64,000 nt of DNA from Watersipora subatra (GCF_963576615.1 NC_088717.1:56747526-56811525), one strand, 5' to 3'. Positions 24,614 through 36,270 are shown, counted from the first letter of the stretch. The notes: generated by a model from the letters alone, not told the origin. Made by a program: numbers and translations.

Positions 24614-27600
24614 ATTTATATATATATGTATATGTATCAGTCTATGTGTATGTATGCATATATGTACATGTATATGCATATGTACATGTTTATGCTCATA
24701 CAAAAAGTATGTCTGAGCTAGGCTGACCGGAGGATCAGTCAGAACTAATACTGTGTTTCTACATGTAACTAACTACTTGCTCTCTTGTGCAACTGTAGCA
24801 TTTATTAATACTAGTAGACTTGCCAGTCCCATGCACTGTGAGAGATTGTCATTAGTAATCAGTATGTGCATAATTATCCAGTGAAGTGGTAAGGTGGCCA
24901 AGTGGGGTAGTGGTACTGTGCTTGCATTTGAATTTGCTGCCTCGGGTTCGATTCCAGTATGAGGTAATCTTTTTTTAACACTCTTAGCGTGGTGTCGGAC
25001 AGGTGGACAAACACGGCTCTTATTATAGTAAAGATTATGGTACATGTTAAATTTTTGACTATGAATCATCGATAGGTTATTTTCTATATATTTTAGGCTT
25101 GGCTGGAGACATGATAGAAGGAGCTGCGCAAGCAGAAACATATGTAGAGTGGAGTGTTAATGGAGATAAGATAACTCAGACAATGAAGGCAAAAGATAAC
25201 TCCCATGAAACAACTTTCACCCTGGGGAATGAGTTCTCAGAGACGCTGGTTGGAGGCAAAGTATGCCAGGTAATTTCAGACTAGGGTAAACATGTGATTT
25301 GCTGAGTAGTAGTTCTTTCGTGTGTGTGCGGTAAAAGCATTTAATATACAGTAGAATTGGTACCTTAGTAATTATGGTAGCTTCCCTTGGTAAGTGGCTA
25401 ATACCTCTGGAACTGGTAAGAAGCAAGCACTATGTTTCCACTGGGCTTATGATAAAATTGTGCACTTGTGGAGTTACTATTCAATAAGCATTAGACATTG
25501 CATGTTGCGGGTTAACGCGGGCGCCTTGTTAAAAAGATAAAGAAGTCTATGCCAAAGGTATTTCCGGAACAATCTCGCCTCGCTTAGCAGCGCGCTTTCA
25601 AACCAGGAACGACTAAAGTGTGGAAAATATTTAAAATGGAATAGTTTACACGGCATTTTCTTTAGCACCATTCACATGTGCCGTTTCCACCTTTTGCAAG
25701 CATAAAATATTCAATAGAAATTTGCACGTAACAAAAGTGACTTGACTTGCAGATTTTTGCCGGTTCAATCTTGTGGAAGGTGCAAACTTGAGGGTTAACT
25801 GCTTCATAAAAACATAGTGGAGGTGATTGCAGTTTCAAATCGCAGATGATAAAATGGCATGCATAAGCAAGTGCTTGGTCCACTACCATCAGCTATAATA
25901 ATTGCCAGCTTTATAACTTAGTAACTGCATCTAAGTTCAAAGCTGACCATTAGCAGATGCGATTGTTTTTAGTGATTACACATTCAACATGTGTTATACT
26001 TACTGTGTTATTATTATACTAATTCTATTTGAGAGTATTTTAGCTTACTAATAATTGAAAAGAGGCAGATACGCTTAAAACTAATACATTGTTTTCATGG
26101 GTTACTCTATAATAGATTTTACTTGTCAACAAATAACACATGACAAACCACTCATTTAAAATGGCTAATATAACAACCTTACACCTTGCATAGAAGTCCC
26201 CTTTCAGAGACATGGCAGTAAAAGTATCACATCGCAAGTGCCTTGTGAAACTACTTTCAAAGTTCAACAAGCCAACCAGAGAAGCTGGCTGGTCTCTTTT
26301 CAAAATTTACTGAATCACAGATAAAACAGTTTGTCAGTAAAAGTTTTGAAATTTGTTGAAAAGCTAAACATGCTTATTAATATTTTCCTTTGACTCTGAA
26401 TACTTACATTTAATTTGCAATAGAGCAGCTTAGTTTGAAGTATGAAGGTCTATTTGCATTTACTAATTGTGAATCAAGACACTAATTTATGATGATAGCA
26501 GAACAAAGGAGGATGTTTGAATGTTTGTTCTTTTAATAAGCAAGTAGAATAACATAAATAGAGAAACTCTTTTGTAAAAAAAACACTTAAATACACAACA
26601 TATGAATATACCCCCAGCATGCTATCATCTACCCTAATCATTCGTCTTCCAGGATTGAAGAATAATTGTGCACATACTTATTCTCTGTACTGTATCGGCA
26701 CTCCTGATAATCTCTCACATCAGACCAGGCTGTCAGGGTACTAGTGCTAGTACTGGTACCAGTACTTTTGTGTTAAACACTTTCATATAGAATTCTTTTG
26801 TAAAACTTTATAATGGTATAACACTGCAACAGGCGGTTGATAAAAATGCTTTCTATATATTATGACCTACAAATGGAAGTATATATGTCATATTTCCATA
26901 CTTTCACATTATATGAAAGTATGGAAAGGTTACATTTAAAGAAAATGACCAAAGCATTGTAAATATTTATAGTGAGTTTCACACAGGTCTGTAGAAATTG
27001 ATTGCATTATTGTTTTACAAAGCATTCATTACCTGCTCTGATGGCAAGATCAACCATTTCTGTAATACCATTGCTGACATTATGTTATCAAAACTAGATT
27101 TGTCTTTTTGTTTCTTGAATGATTCGACTCACGCAAGTATATGAGGCACTAAGTACAGGCCTTACAGTTCAGGATAAGTAAACGGTTTCCAAAAAACATT
27201 TGGTGTTTTAGACAACCTTCACCGAAGAAGGAGGAAAGCTGGTGAGAAAACAAAAAGGGAGCCTCTACAACTGCACTACTACCATAGAACTTATCGGTGG
27301 GCAACTGATTGAGGTACGTTGCTGTGGACCAAAACAATAAACAGCCTGAACATGTTTAGTTATGAGTGAAGTTACCATATGGGGCCAAGGGTATAAGGTT
27401 GATATACACGACAGGGTACAAATATGCATACTACGTATACTAGCTGAACAATACCATCAAAAATATATTGCCACAATTCAGCTCTATTTTATGGTGTATT
27501 ATCAATTGGTATCCTTTAGGTATATGCTCCTTAACATTTTCCTAATATTAACATTTAAATGTAATTTGCTATCTCAACAATCTTAGCGTATTCACCTTGT

Positions 27601-27921
27601 CTTTATTTGATCTCTCTAGTTAATCAAACTGCTCACTGTGTATATATGGGCACTAAAGGAATTCAAACAAAGAGGAAGCAACTCTAAATATTGTGGCATT
27701 CATGTTTTATATATTCCATATTCAAAGCTGCAAACCATAAAACTAATCTCTAAACTTGTCAGAGGCCTTTAACAATTTTTACTCACAATTAAATTAAATA
27801 TCAGCCGCATTTAACAAAGAAAGAAAAAATGTATATTACATGCACTACACTTATATTGCAGACAAGAACTTGTGAATCATCTCCACCTGTTTCCTGTGTT
27901 CGAAAGATGATCAGAGCATGA
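23161..27921 (+). CDS. Fatty acid-binding protein (FABP) paralog 4
   Basis: Plus-strand exons: 23161-23245, 25097-25269, 27212-27313 and 27862-27921, 139 residues plus TGA, all introns GT-AG. The product starts MPVVQSLVGTWKIDNAATEN and continues GLAGDMIEGAAQAETYVEW, FTLGNEFSETLVGGKVCQ, TTFTEEGGKLVRKQKGSLYNC and TRTCESSPPVSCVRKMIRA. It is the closest relative of paralog 3 (12866-14972) but on the opposite strand. Its introns have been enlarged: intron 1 holds a family B element, a 10-bp array, TA repeats and a SINE, and intron 2 holds a 100-bp repeat. Family role: cytosolic binding and transport of hydrophobic ligands. A possible AATAAA lies at 28054-28059. Confidence 0.94.
24051..24130 (+). 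repeat. 10-bp palindromic tandem array (TATAGATATC)
   Basis: About eight units of TATAGATATC / TATAGTTATC, inside intron 1 of FABP paralog 4. Confidence 0.9.
24143..24533 (-). mobile_element. SINE-like family B, minus-strand copy
   Basis: Reverse complement of the 43468-43835 element along its full length, about 75-80% identical by eye. It begins (minus) with TGAATGCCCGGCATTGCACG, carries an A-box-like GTAGCTTAATAG and a B-box-like GAGATCAAATCC about 200-250 bases in, and ends GACACAGGGTTTAAC, then ACAAACACTGAGATTTATAT. It lies antisense in intron 1 of FABP paralog 4. Confidence 0.75.
24560..24632 (+). repeat. TA dinucleotide repeat
   Basis: (TA)n with a few TTTA interruptions, in FABP 4 intron 1. 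A short relic of the family B terminus (TAGATGAATGTCCGG) lies just before it. Confidence 0.9.
24891..25035 (+). repeat. SINE family A, copy 2
   Basis: The best-kept copy. A-box-like TGGCCAAGTGG at about 24896 and B-box GGGTTCGATTCC at about 24943 are spaced as in a tRNA. The tail is GGACAGGTGGACAAACACGG, then CTCTTATTATAGTAAAGAT. It ends some 60 bases before exon 2 of FABP paralog 4. Confidence 0.8.
26771..26868 (+). repeat. About 100-bp repeat, copy 2
   Basis: Second copy of 22125-22223, about 85% identical by eye, inside intron 2 of FABP paralog 4. No SINE boxes or inverted ends were recognised. Confidence 0.75.
26893..26927. repeat. Perfect 14-bp inverted repeat (hairpin)
   Basis: TTTCCATACTTTCA (26893-26906) is followed by a seven-base loop and its exact reverse complement (26914-26927). 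It lies in FABP 4 intron 2. No T-tract or gene context suggests a function. Confidence 0.85.
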
Positions 27922-30269
27922 GCGAAAAAGTCGAAGTACACATAAAACTGATGGGAAATAAGAAAAGTGAATGATTAAAAGAGAGCTAAATATTGTAGAG
28001 ACAAGAGCGTACAACTCCTTTTTATAATACTTGCTAATACTTGAATACATTGAAATAAATGTTATAACCAGTCATGCTTGCAGTTAACTTCTGATTTATG
28101 TGTTGTCAAACGTTAGTTTATCTCATCAGTGCTTTTGTAATCAGAATTCACAATACATCACCATAGATACCTGCATAAAAACATCCTGTTTGTTATGTTA
28201 GTAGTTACTTCTATATTAACATTTTACAGTTCTTCTGCAGCTTATAGACAATGTGATGTACGTACAACAAGCTTTACTCGTAGGTACCACATGTGACACC
28301 CATAGCAAGCGTGTGCAATTCAACTGACAACTCTGAGGCTAAAGTTTGTGTCACAAGTCAGAGTATGAAAAGATGATATTCTCTGCATAAAGATCAATCT
28401 GCTGCCAATAAAGAATTAAGCCAAAATTTATTGATAACAAACCATTTCTTTGAGCAACAAACATTTCTAGAGCAATTTGTTACAATATTCAGAGACAAAT
28501 ATTCTGATAAATACAGTTTTATCAAAGGTTTAGAGCAAACAGACCAACCTTTAACTAACCCGCAGTATTTTAGCACAGCGCTAACAACTGGTGGGAAGAA
28601 TGTTGACAAAACTACTAAATTTGTTGAAATTATACTGCCTTAAGTAAAGCTATGATGCTGATTGCTTTAAAAGAATACTCATGTGAAAAAATTAGCTTTT
28701 TATATACTCTCATAAGTTTTGTGATTCAAGTTTGACATCTACAACAGCGTCTTTCAATACGTCTTATGCTTGCTGATTTAATAAAAGTGGACCACTTATT
28801 GATAGCAAACAGGCTGAAACTTACTGACTCTCAGTAAACTGTTGCAGAAAACCTGATGCTAATGGATTTAGCATTCATACCTTTAGAGATTGATTTCATT
28901 TATAAGTCGGAGCTAAATATTAGAGCTTCACATTAGTCTAGAATATACAGTAAATGACTTGGGGTGGTGGGCAATATATTATAATAACAGATTATAATAA
29001 TAGATTATAATAATAATTTGTAATGAGAATGCTTCAAATTCTAAACAATACTCATGCAATAATGTAATAATGTACAATGTAATAGCTCATCAAAAGCCAA
29101 AGTATCTGCAAAATTAAATGTATTTTACCTCAAAAATGTGTCATATTTTAAATGCTCAATGTCAGTATAAGGGTGCTTGCTGGCCAACAGTATACAGTGG
29201 ACTCTATTTGGAGTTGTCAAACCTATTCTAATAAGTTTTTGCGCTCAAAGCTTCTAACTGTTTAGGAATGAAAGTTGTCAGGAGCACTTTTTGCTTTTGT
29301 TTTGTAATTTAAGACCAAAGTGGCTTTTTTATATTATGAAAATATGCAAGTTCCATAACCTGTACACAGAGGCTAACAGAGGCTAATAGCTAAGATGGGT
29401 GTATAGCGAGTCTAAAACCATTATCATAATATAAAAAGCGTGAAAGTATGAAAGTCAAAAAGCAATATAGCCTTTAATCTATATTTGGACTGAAAAAAAC
29501 TGAATATCTTTTTGTTTATTATAAATTCATAACCTTTTTAAAGAACATAACTTCGCAACGTTGCTAATGCTACAGAAAATTGTGTGGTTAACATTGTGGA
29601 GATAATTACATGATTCTGTCCATCAGGAGGCATTATGTTCACTAACTATAGATAAAGATGTTTGTTTTGTAAATTTATACTCCTCTATTATTATTGGCCA
29701 ATTGCAAATGAGCTCCGATGTTTTTAAGGTTTCCAAAACAAAAAGATGTATATGTACATGTAGTGCTTGTACAAGGATAGTGTATAAAATCTTTCTATCA
29801 TGATATAACACTCTTATAAAAGCTAATAAAACTCTTCGCTCGTTTTTTTAAAGAAGTGATTATATTTTACTATTTGATATAACAGATCGATCAGTGTAGC
29901 TCTCTAAACATACTGGTAGCTGAGTTTGCAATCTCTTTTGAAATAAAGTTAAAATAAATTGCTATCATAACCAGACCAGAAACAAATATCAAAAAGTTGT
30001 GTGACCAGTGTCATTAAATCAGTCATTAGTTGAGCTTGCAAATTGCTGAAAGGTTTCTCTCTTGTTGAGAAACTGACGAATGCCCTTTTGATTTGTTAAA
30101 TCTATTTCTCAAACTATTCACTCAAACAGTTTTGTAGAATTTAAGTTTTACTTGATAAAACTTAAAGCAAGGTGACACCAGCCTAACATATACTGTATTT
30201 AATATTATTAGGATGTAGTTGTCTTTAGCTTGTTCAAGGCAATTTTCAAATCCTGTCGGCACTTTTAAA

Positions 30270-30580
30270 CACCAATTAACCATTTTAGCTGCAGCGCTCA
30301 AGGGAAGCAACTCCAACGAAGATGATGATCCCTACGTTTAGGACTTTGAGAACCTTCAGGTACATTATGTATTAGCTAAAAAGTATTCATTATAAATGGA
30401 AAGTAAAAGGGAAGCACACAGCTAGTAACAAGTTCTACAATTAGGTACCAATTAGCTAAACTCGTAAAATCAGGGTTTTTAATGGGAAAGTACTTTGCCA
30501 ATTTGAAATATTTTATAGTATTAGATTAGTCAATTAAGTCAAATTAACATTTAATAATGACATAATAATATATTTGATTG
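30270..30580 (+). repeat. Dispersed repeat C, uninterrupted copy
   Basis: Matches 34725-35645 but lacks the 606-bp insertion at 34916-35521. Shared words include GGAAGCAACTC, GAACCTTCAGGTACATTATG and TTAACATTTAATAA. Class unknown. Confidence 0.75.
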
Positions 30581-31338
30581 ATTTTATGAGCCAACTTGTA
30601 TTCTTGTCCTTACCACTTCTATTGATTTGATCTAATCTCGCTGCCGACAGCAGTGGATGCAGAAAAAAGTTGAAAAGTTATGGTTATGTTTGAAAGAAAA
30701 GATTGATGCATGTAGTAATGGTGAGAACACAGCACATTCGTGGTAAGTTTAATATCTGCCACCTGTTCCAATTAGTCACTCTGTGTAGAAAAGGAAATGC
30801 CATCAATCTGATTACAATTACACAATCAAAAAGGACAGCTGTGGCACAGGAGCTAACCAATGAAAATAAGAACTACCGGTTGCCTTCCTCAGAAAAAAGA
30901 ACATTTCAGCTATAGGAATGTCTTGCATAAACCGGCTCAGGAAGTTAGTGTTGACTGTCATACTGTTTATAGAAAGCTCTTGTTGACTCTGTTCTCCAAT
31001 TGTTTCAGTAAAAACAATGGCAGAAAGTGCATAGTTTGTCCTATTAGTTAGTTTTATAGCATAGCTCTAATGCTGTGTCCTATACTTTGTTTATAGTTAG
31101 TTATCCTTTGTACCAAAGCATTGCTGGTTATGTTGGATCTTTGAACTTACAGCAAGCATATGCATAATGGTCATTACAATATGAAATAAATATCTAGAAA
31201 ATGCATTTTTTCAAACCTAATGAAACAGCGTATAGCAAGTAAAATATATGTGGCTTTCATCACTAATGTTTTAGCTCAAGTTTAATATCGCCTATGACAT
31301 CATCAGAGTTTCTCTTTCTGATTGTCAGCTGGTAACAA

Positions 31339-31424
31339 TAACTGTTAACTAACATTAACTGTTAACTAACATTAACTGTTAACTAACATTACCTGTTAGC
31401 TAACATTAACTGTTAACTAACACT
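31339..31424 (+). repeat. 17-bp tandem array (AACTGTTAACTAACATT)
   Basis: About five units of 17 bases built on GTTAAC palindromes. Confidence 0.88.
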
Positions 31425-31481
31425 TTAGTTATTCAGTTTGAGATATAGCGAACAATTTGCATTTGAAAATTTATTTGTATA

Positions 31482-32296
31482 CAGTAATACTTCAACTTAC
31501 GAGTGCTCCAACGTACGAGAAACTTGAGATACGAGCCAGCTTTTAAGCAGGTTTTAGCACTAACATACGAGCCATGTTTGAGATACGTGCACTTGAGTCA
31601 GTTGCCAAGTATGCCAGAGGTGTTTTATGAGAACAGCATCACTCAGTATTTTTCAACTGCTCAGGTTATACTTTTGTACCGTGTTTTTTATGCACGATTT
31701 TCTGTGCAGAATTATGTGAATTAAATGTAATGTACGTAGACCAAAAGTTTGCCAGTAAAATAAAAGTTAATGCAAATAAAAAGCAAATGATAACAATGGA
31801 TATTAAATAGAAAAATATTGAAAAATATGCGAAATGTGTATGCGTGATTGAGCTAGCTCGGCAATATGACAGAAATACATCCACAATTTTCAAACAGAAG
31901 GATTATATTCAGGGCATTTAGTTCGCAATTAACCATAGTTTCTAAACGGTGCAGCGATCTTCATGACCGCTGATGGCATTGGGCAAACAATTGGCAAGTG
32001 CTAGCGTTAACTGCTATTGTATGCATTTAATTTAACATTTTAATTAATCACATTTCCTTGCATTATTTTTTACTTGTTGCTTTTTGAAAGCGTGTGGTAC
32101 GTTAGGACAATAACCAACATGTTCTTTCTGATACAATATCTTGTTTTGAGTGTTTTATTTGCATTTTTAGAGTATGGAAACCAATCAATATATATTTAAT
32201 TGTTCTATATATAAATAAATTGCACCAACATGCAAGTAAATTGACATACGAGCTCAGTCTCGGAACGCATTAAGCTTGTAAGTCGAAGTATGACTG
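31482..32296. mobile_element. Tigger/pogo-like non-autonomous DNA transposon
   Basis: The left end CAGTAATACTTCAACTTACG and the inverted right end CAGTCATACTTCGACTTACA match at 17 or 18 of 20 bases. TA precedes the element at 31480-31481 and follows it at 32297-32298. CAGT ends with a TA target site are typical of the pogo/Tigger branch of Tc1/mariner. Internal sub-terminal words (ACGAG...TACGAG) also repeat in inverted form. At 815 bp and with no DDE domain recognised, it is non-autonomous or an internally deleted copy. Confidence 0.85.
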
Positions 32297-32830
32297 TATA
32301 TTGTAATTTTTTCTGAAAGAAGTCGTAAATTGAACCTTGAGACAGAGAAAAGAGCTTATTTAGCTGAGAGTGCAGTTAGTTAGCAATGTTATAGAGGATT
32401 TATGAGCATCATTTCTAACTTAGTTTTAAAAATGCTAGAAAGAAAATGTGCTGAAAGTGCTCTAAGGACTGGAGGAAAGTACTGCACAGAATAGATATAT
32501 GTAACAGCGTACAGTAGACGTTTCTATGATGCTAACCTCCTTTTATGTAGATTCCACTTAATGTAAAGGATTTATAAAAGTTTTTTGCTTTATAATGCGT
32601 AAAAAATTTTACATAACATAAAGTGTCAAGTCGGTGCAAGTTACCAAATTTGGTTTGAATAACGAGAATTTCATAGTTATCCTTAAAAATATCCTATTCT
32701 CTCTTGTTGCACCTGAGAGAGATAATGATGTAGAGGGCTATCTTTATTGTATATCTCATAAGAGATCGTCAGATGTGCAGATAAAGCATAGACAATAATT
32801 AGCTGCTTAATTACTCAGATATACGTGAAA

Positions 32831-32980
32831 GAGGTCGATTGGTGCAGGTGTTAGAGTGTCAGTCTACCAAGCTAAATGTCACGAGTTGGAGTCTTATTGA
32901 AAGTTATGTTTTATTCTGACCTTTAACCTTAGATCTGGACAGACGGACAGACAGGTGTAGCTCTTACTATAGTAAATATA
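32831..32980 (+). repeat. SINE family A, copy 3
   Basis: An A-box-like GGTGCAGGTGTTAGAG and a decayed B box (GAGTTGGAGTCTTA) are followed by the family tail GACAGACGGACAGACAGG and CTCTTACTATAGTAAATAT. Confidence 0.7.
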
Positions 32981-34724
32981 TATTTGTGTTTTACTCTATT
33001 TTAGACATGCAATTTTGTTTCTTCTGCAGCTTAGAGTTTGCTGTGCAGCGAAAAGTGAAAAAAAATTGGTTTAACTTGACATTGAATGTGTGCACCCCTT
33101 AACTTGTAGTCATGACCCTTAAATGACCTTTAAACCAAGTGAAAGTAATAAGAAAAACAAGAAAAGTTGTCGATACAAACCAATAATACCACAGTTGCTG
33201 TACATTCATTAAATTAATAAGTTAAGTTTAATTTTTTTTCTTTTTGAAGAGCCAAAAGGGTGAGTTTGGGAAGATGTTGAAATGGATTAGGCTATTTACA
33301 TGTATTTTGTTGTTCTTATAATGTAAAATCCCTATAACTTAAACGTTCTCAGAACGGACTAATGACATTGTAGAAGCGTCTGCTGTGTTTTTATTAGCAG
33401 CAAAAACAATAAGAGCTAGAAGAACTGCTGGTGAGACATGAATACGTGTAACATCAAGGAGATGCAAGACAACTTTTCCTCAAGAAGCCAACTGGTTGAC
33501 TGTGAACGGAGAATTTTGAATTATTGTAAACATTCAGGGCCTGGTGAACAACGATTATGGTTTTGTGTAAGAGTTTAAAACCCTTAAACCATCTGAACAA
33601 ATAAAGAAGGCATTAGTTAGGAGTGAAAATAAACAAATAAAGATGCACCTTTATCATCTATCAACAAATATCAAACTCCTTGGTTTGCACACAGATCTGA
33701 ATAAAATGAGGCATTCTTTTTTCACATGTCCTTTACGGAAGCTTGAAACACTTTGTGTTTTATTTGTACGTGTATACTTTTACGTCTGCCTCAGATAATT
33801 GTGTGCTAGTAAGTACAAACTGATGAGTCCATGTTTTAGAGTAAGTAAAAAAATCTTATAGGAACCAAAGCGTGTTAGTCACAGGATTGATATGGCTGAG
33901 CAAGAGTATAAGGAGGGAGGGAACACTGAACAGTACCTTTATACCTGCTAACTTCAATTTTGAATCATAGCGGTCAGCGGAGACATCTACACAACATAGC
34001 TATAAAGAAGGGTACTAGAAGTAACTAATAGCCAACAATTTTATAGTTGTACTATAAAGGCTGTTTGTTACGTGACGGCCAATTCTGGCTTGCAGGGAAA
34101 GCTATTTGCTTTAGTACAGTGTAAGACAACTCCCTGAACAGGTCAAATGATCCTGCTTGGTTATTAGTTATTGCAGTCATTTATATTGCAAAATATTTAT
34201 AATTATTTTTTCACACAAATGACTAACATAGTTTTTATTTCAATACACCAGCATACTACATTCCTTATCATATATTTCAGTTTATAAAGCTTTCTGTTTC
34301 TGTTTCTGTTACTACAACCTACAATTAATTATTCCAACTCCTCCGCAATACTATTAAAGTACCAACTTTTAAAACACGTTTGTTCAACCCACTTAATCAT
34401 TCTGATTTCTGACGTTTCAATTTTCCTTTTTTTTGGAATGTAACAAATAGACGTAATTTTGTTGATGACTGACTACCAATGCTAATAAAGATTTATACAT
34501 ACATATCAAGCCTCAGATTCTATAGCAAAAACTTCAAACTTGAGGAGTGATGTTATATTTTGGGTAAAGTGCAATGATAGTTATTTTATTAACTTGAATT
34601 TTTCTTGACTGGAACAGCAAACGCCTCAAAAATCTATTCCTTCAATTTGTAGTTTAAATTTTTTTTAACCAACGGGAAAACAGAATAACAAAATATGGTA
34701 TTTTTTGTGCCAACACCGATTAAC

Positions 34725-35645
34725 CGTTTTAGAAGTAAAGTTCAAAGGAAGCAACTCTAACCAAAATGATGGTCTCTAAGATAAGTATTTTAAGAACCTT
34801 CAGGTACATTATGTACATGTATTAGCTAAAAAATATTTATAATAAATGGAAGGTAAAAGGTAAGCCCACAGCTAATATCAAGTTTTACATGTAGGCACCC
34901 ACTAGCTAAACTACCAAAGGTGCGAGCACACTAAAAGTAATTACGCGAAGTTGTAGCGACTGAGGTGTCAAACAAATGTCACCTCAAAGCACACTTGGTG
35001 CGATATCATTCGCGTCCATTAGAGCGAATTTATGTGAGTGATATAATAAAGTGATGTGATTAGTGATGTAGTGATGTTATTTGCATTAATTTAAACTTGA
35101 ATTAAAATATATTAATTATTATAAGAATTTATTTACTTATTCGCTAGCTTTAACTATTTTGCAATTTCTCGCCAGTTATTCCTTTTGATATTTTTTCTTT
35201 TATAATTGTGGTGTCATTGATTATAGAGGCATGGCCTCTCTCTTACTATCGCAATGAGTTGCTCTTCCATATCTGATCAAGCTACTATTATTAATATTAA
35301 TTAATCAATTTATTATTATTAATACACTAGTGTTTGGTAAGACCATGCTTGCAGTTTTCGTGGTCTATGACCTTGGAACAGCCAATAGCGTGCAAGAGGT
35401 TGCACCCAAAATCAAACATGTTTGAACGCTCTGAAAACGCCACAATCTTGCCTCTGCGGCTGCCGCTTTGTCGTATCGCTTCACTTTCATATCACATTCG
35501 CTCTAGTGTGCGTGCACCTTTAAGTCAGGCTTTTTTAATGTGGAAGTAGTTTGCTAAATTAAAATATTTTATAGCATTATATTAGTTAACAAAAGCAGAT
35601 TAACATTTAATAAAGAACATAATAATATAATTTGCTAGTTTTCAT
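34725..35645 (+). repeat. Dispersed repeat C, interrupted copy
   Basis: Aligns with 30270-30580 up to about 34915 and resumes after 35521. The break is the 606-bp element described separately. Confidence 0.72.
34916..35521. mobile_element. 606-bp TIR element inserted in repeat C
   Basis: The ends are AAAGGTGCGAGCACACTA (34916-34933) and the inverted AAAGGTGCACGCACACTA (35504-35521), matching at 16 of 18 positions. The empty site is visible in the sister repeat near 30465. No transposase is seen. The target duplication is too short or unclear to assign a superfamily. The AT-rich middle and GC-richer right part (35330-35510) differ in composition. Confidence 0.8.
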
Positions 35646-36080
35646 TAAAACGGCAAATGATACGCTGTCTCTCAACGGCAGAGACCATCAAGTGATCACA
35701 ACTTCACAAGCTTCATGTTTGTTTTTTTGGAACGAAAATTTCTAAGTCACTAAAGGGATTTAAATTGAGTCTCTTACAGTTTCATGTTCTAGTATCACCT
35801 CTTCAACTTGAGCATGGCCAACTTTATTTTAGGTCACCTGGCGAGATGAACAAGTAACATATTATTACTACAAAAAGTTTGAGGAGTATAATCCGATTTG
35901 TCTTATATTATGAGCTGCTAATGTCAACAGGCAGCGTTAATCCTTTTAAACGTAACCTAAAGAAGAGTTAGCTGGAGTGAGACTATTGATACGAGAATTT
36001 CTGCAGAGATTTTTATTTTCCTAATAATTCATGTCAACAGTCCAATCTTTTATATATTTTTATATATTGCCAATAAAATA

Positions 36081-36107
<27 letters not shown>

Positions 36108-36111
<4 letters not shown>

Positions 36112-36270
36112 ACTAACTAGAATGTGGAATAGTGGAACTTGTGTTGAATTCAACACAAGTCACCTGAAGAGTGCACCAGCACGAAACAGACCTGTCGTGA
36201 CCCCAGAATAAAACATCAATCTGGAATAAAGATAAGTAAAATTAACCTATTCCACATCTAGTTAGTTATA
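36108..36270. mobile_element. Small inverted-repeat element carrying a hammerhead ribozyme
   Basis: Arms 36108-36132 and 36247-36270 are inverted copies (AACTAACTAG...GTGGAATAG) with one extra base in the left arm. Between them are a perfect palindrome built on ACTTGTGTTGAATTCAACAC (about 36137-36160) and the hammerhead at 36159-36201. Flanks are TA repeats on both sides. Size and structure resemble small non-autonomous ribozyme-bearing retroelements (retrozymes or Penelope-like derivatives), but no coding part is present. Confidence 0.6.
36159..36201 (+). ncRNA. Type I hammerhead ribozyme (minimal stem III)
   Basis: All core parts are in order. Stem I 5' strand GTCAC (36159-36163); CTGAAGA core (36164-36170); stem II GTGC-ACCA-GCAC (36171-36182); GAAA (36183-36186); stem III CAG-AC-CTG (36187-36194); U at 36195 and C at 36196, forming the GUC cleavage triplet; stem I 3' strand GTGAC (36197-36201), which pairs perfectly with the first strand. 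Cleavage would fall after 36196. A three-pair stem III is known from hammerheads of Penelope-like elements and metazoan retrozymes. The fold is seen directly; activity is inferred. Confidence 0.88.

Noticed and set aside
24891-24960. tRNA gene
   Set aside because: A and B boxes are present but the acceptor stem does not pair and the sequence continues into a SINE tail shared with two other loci.
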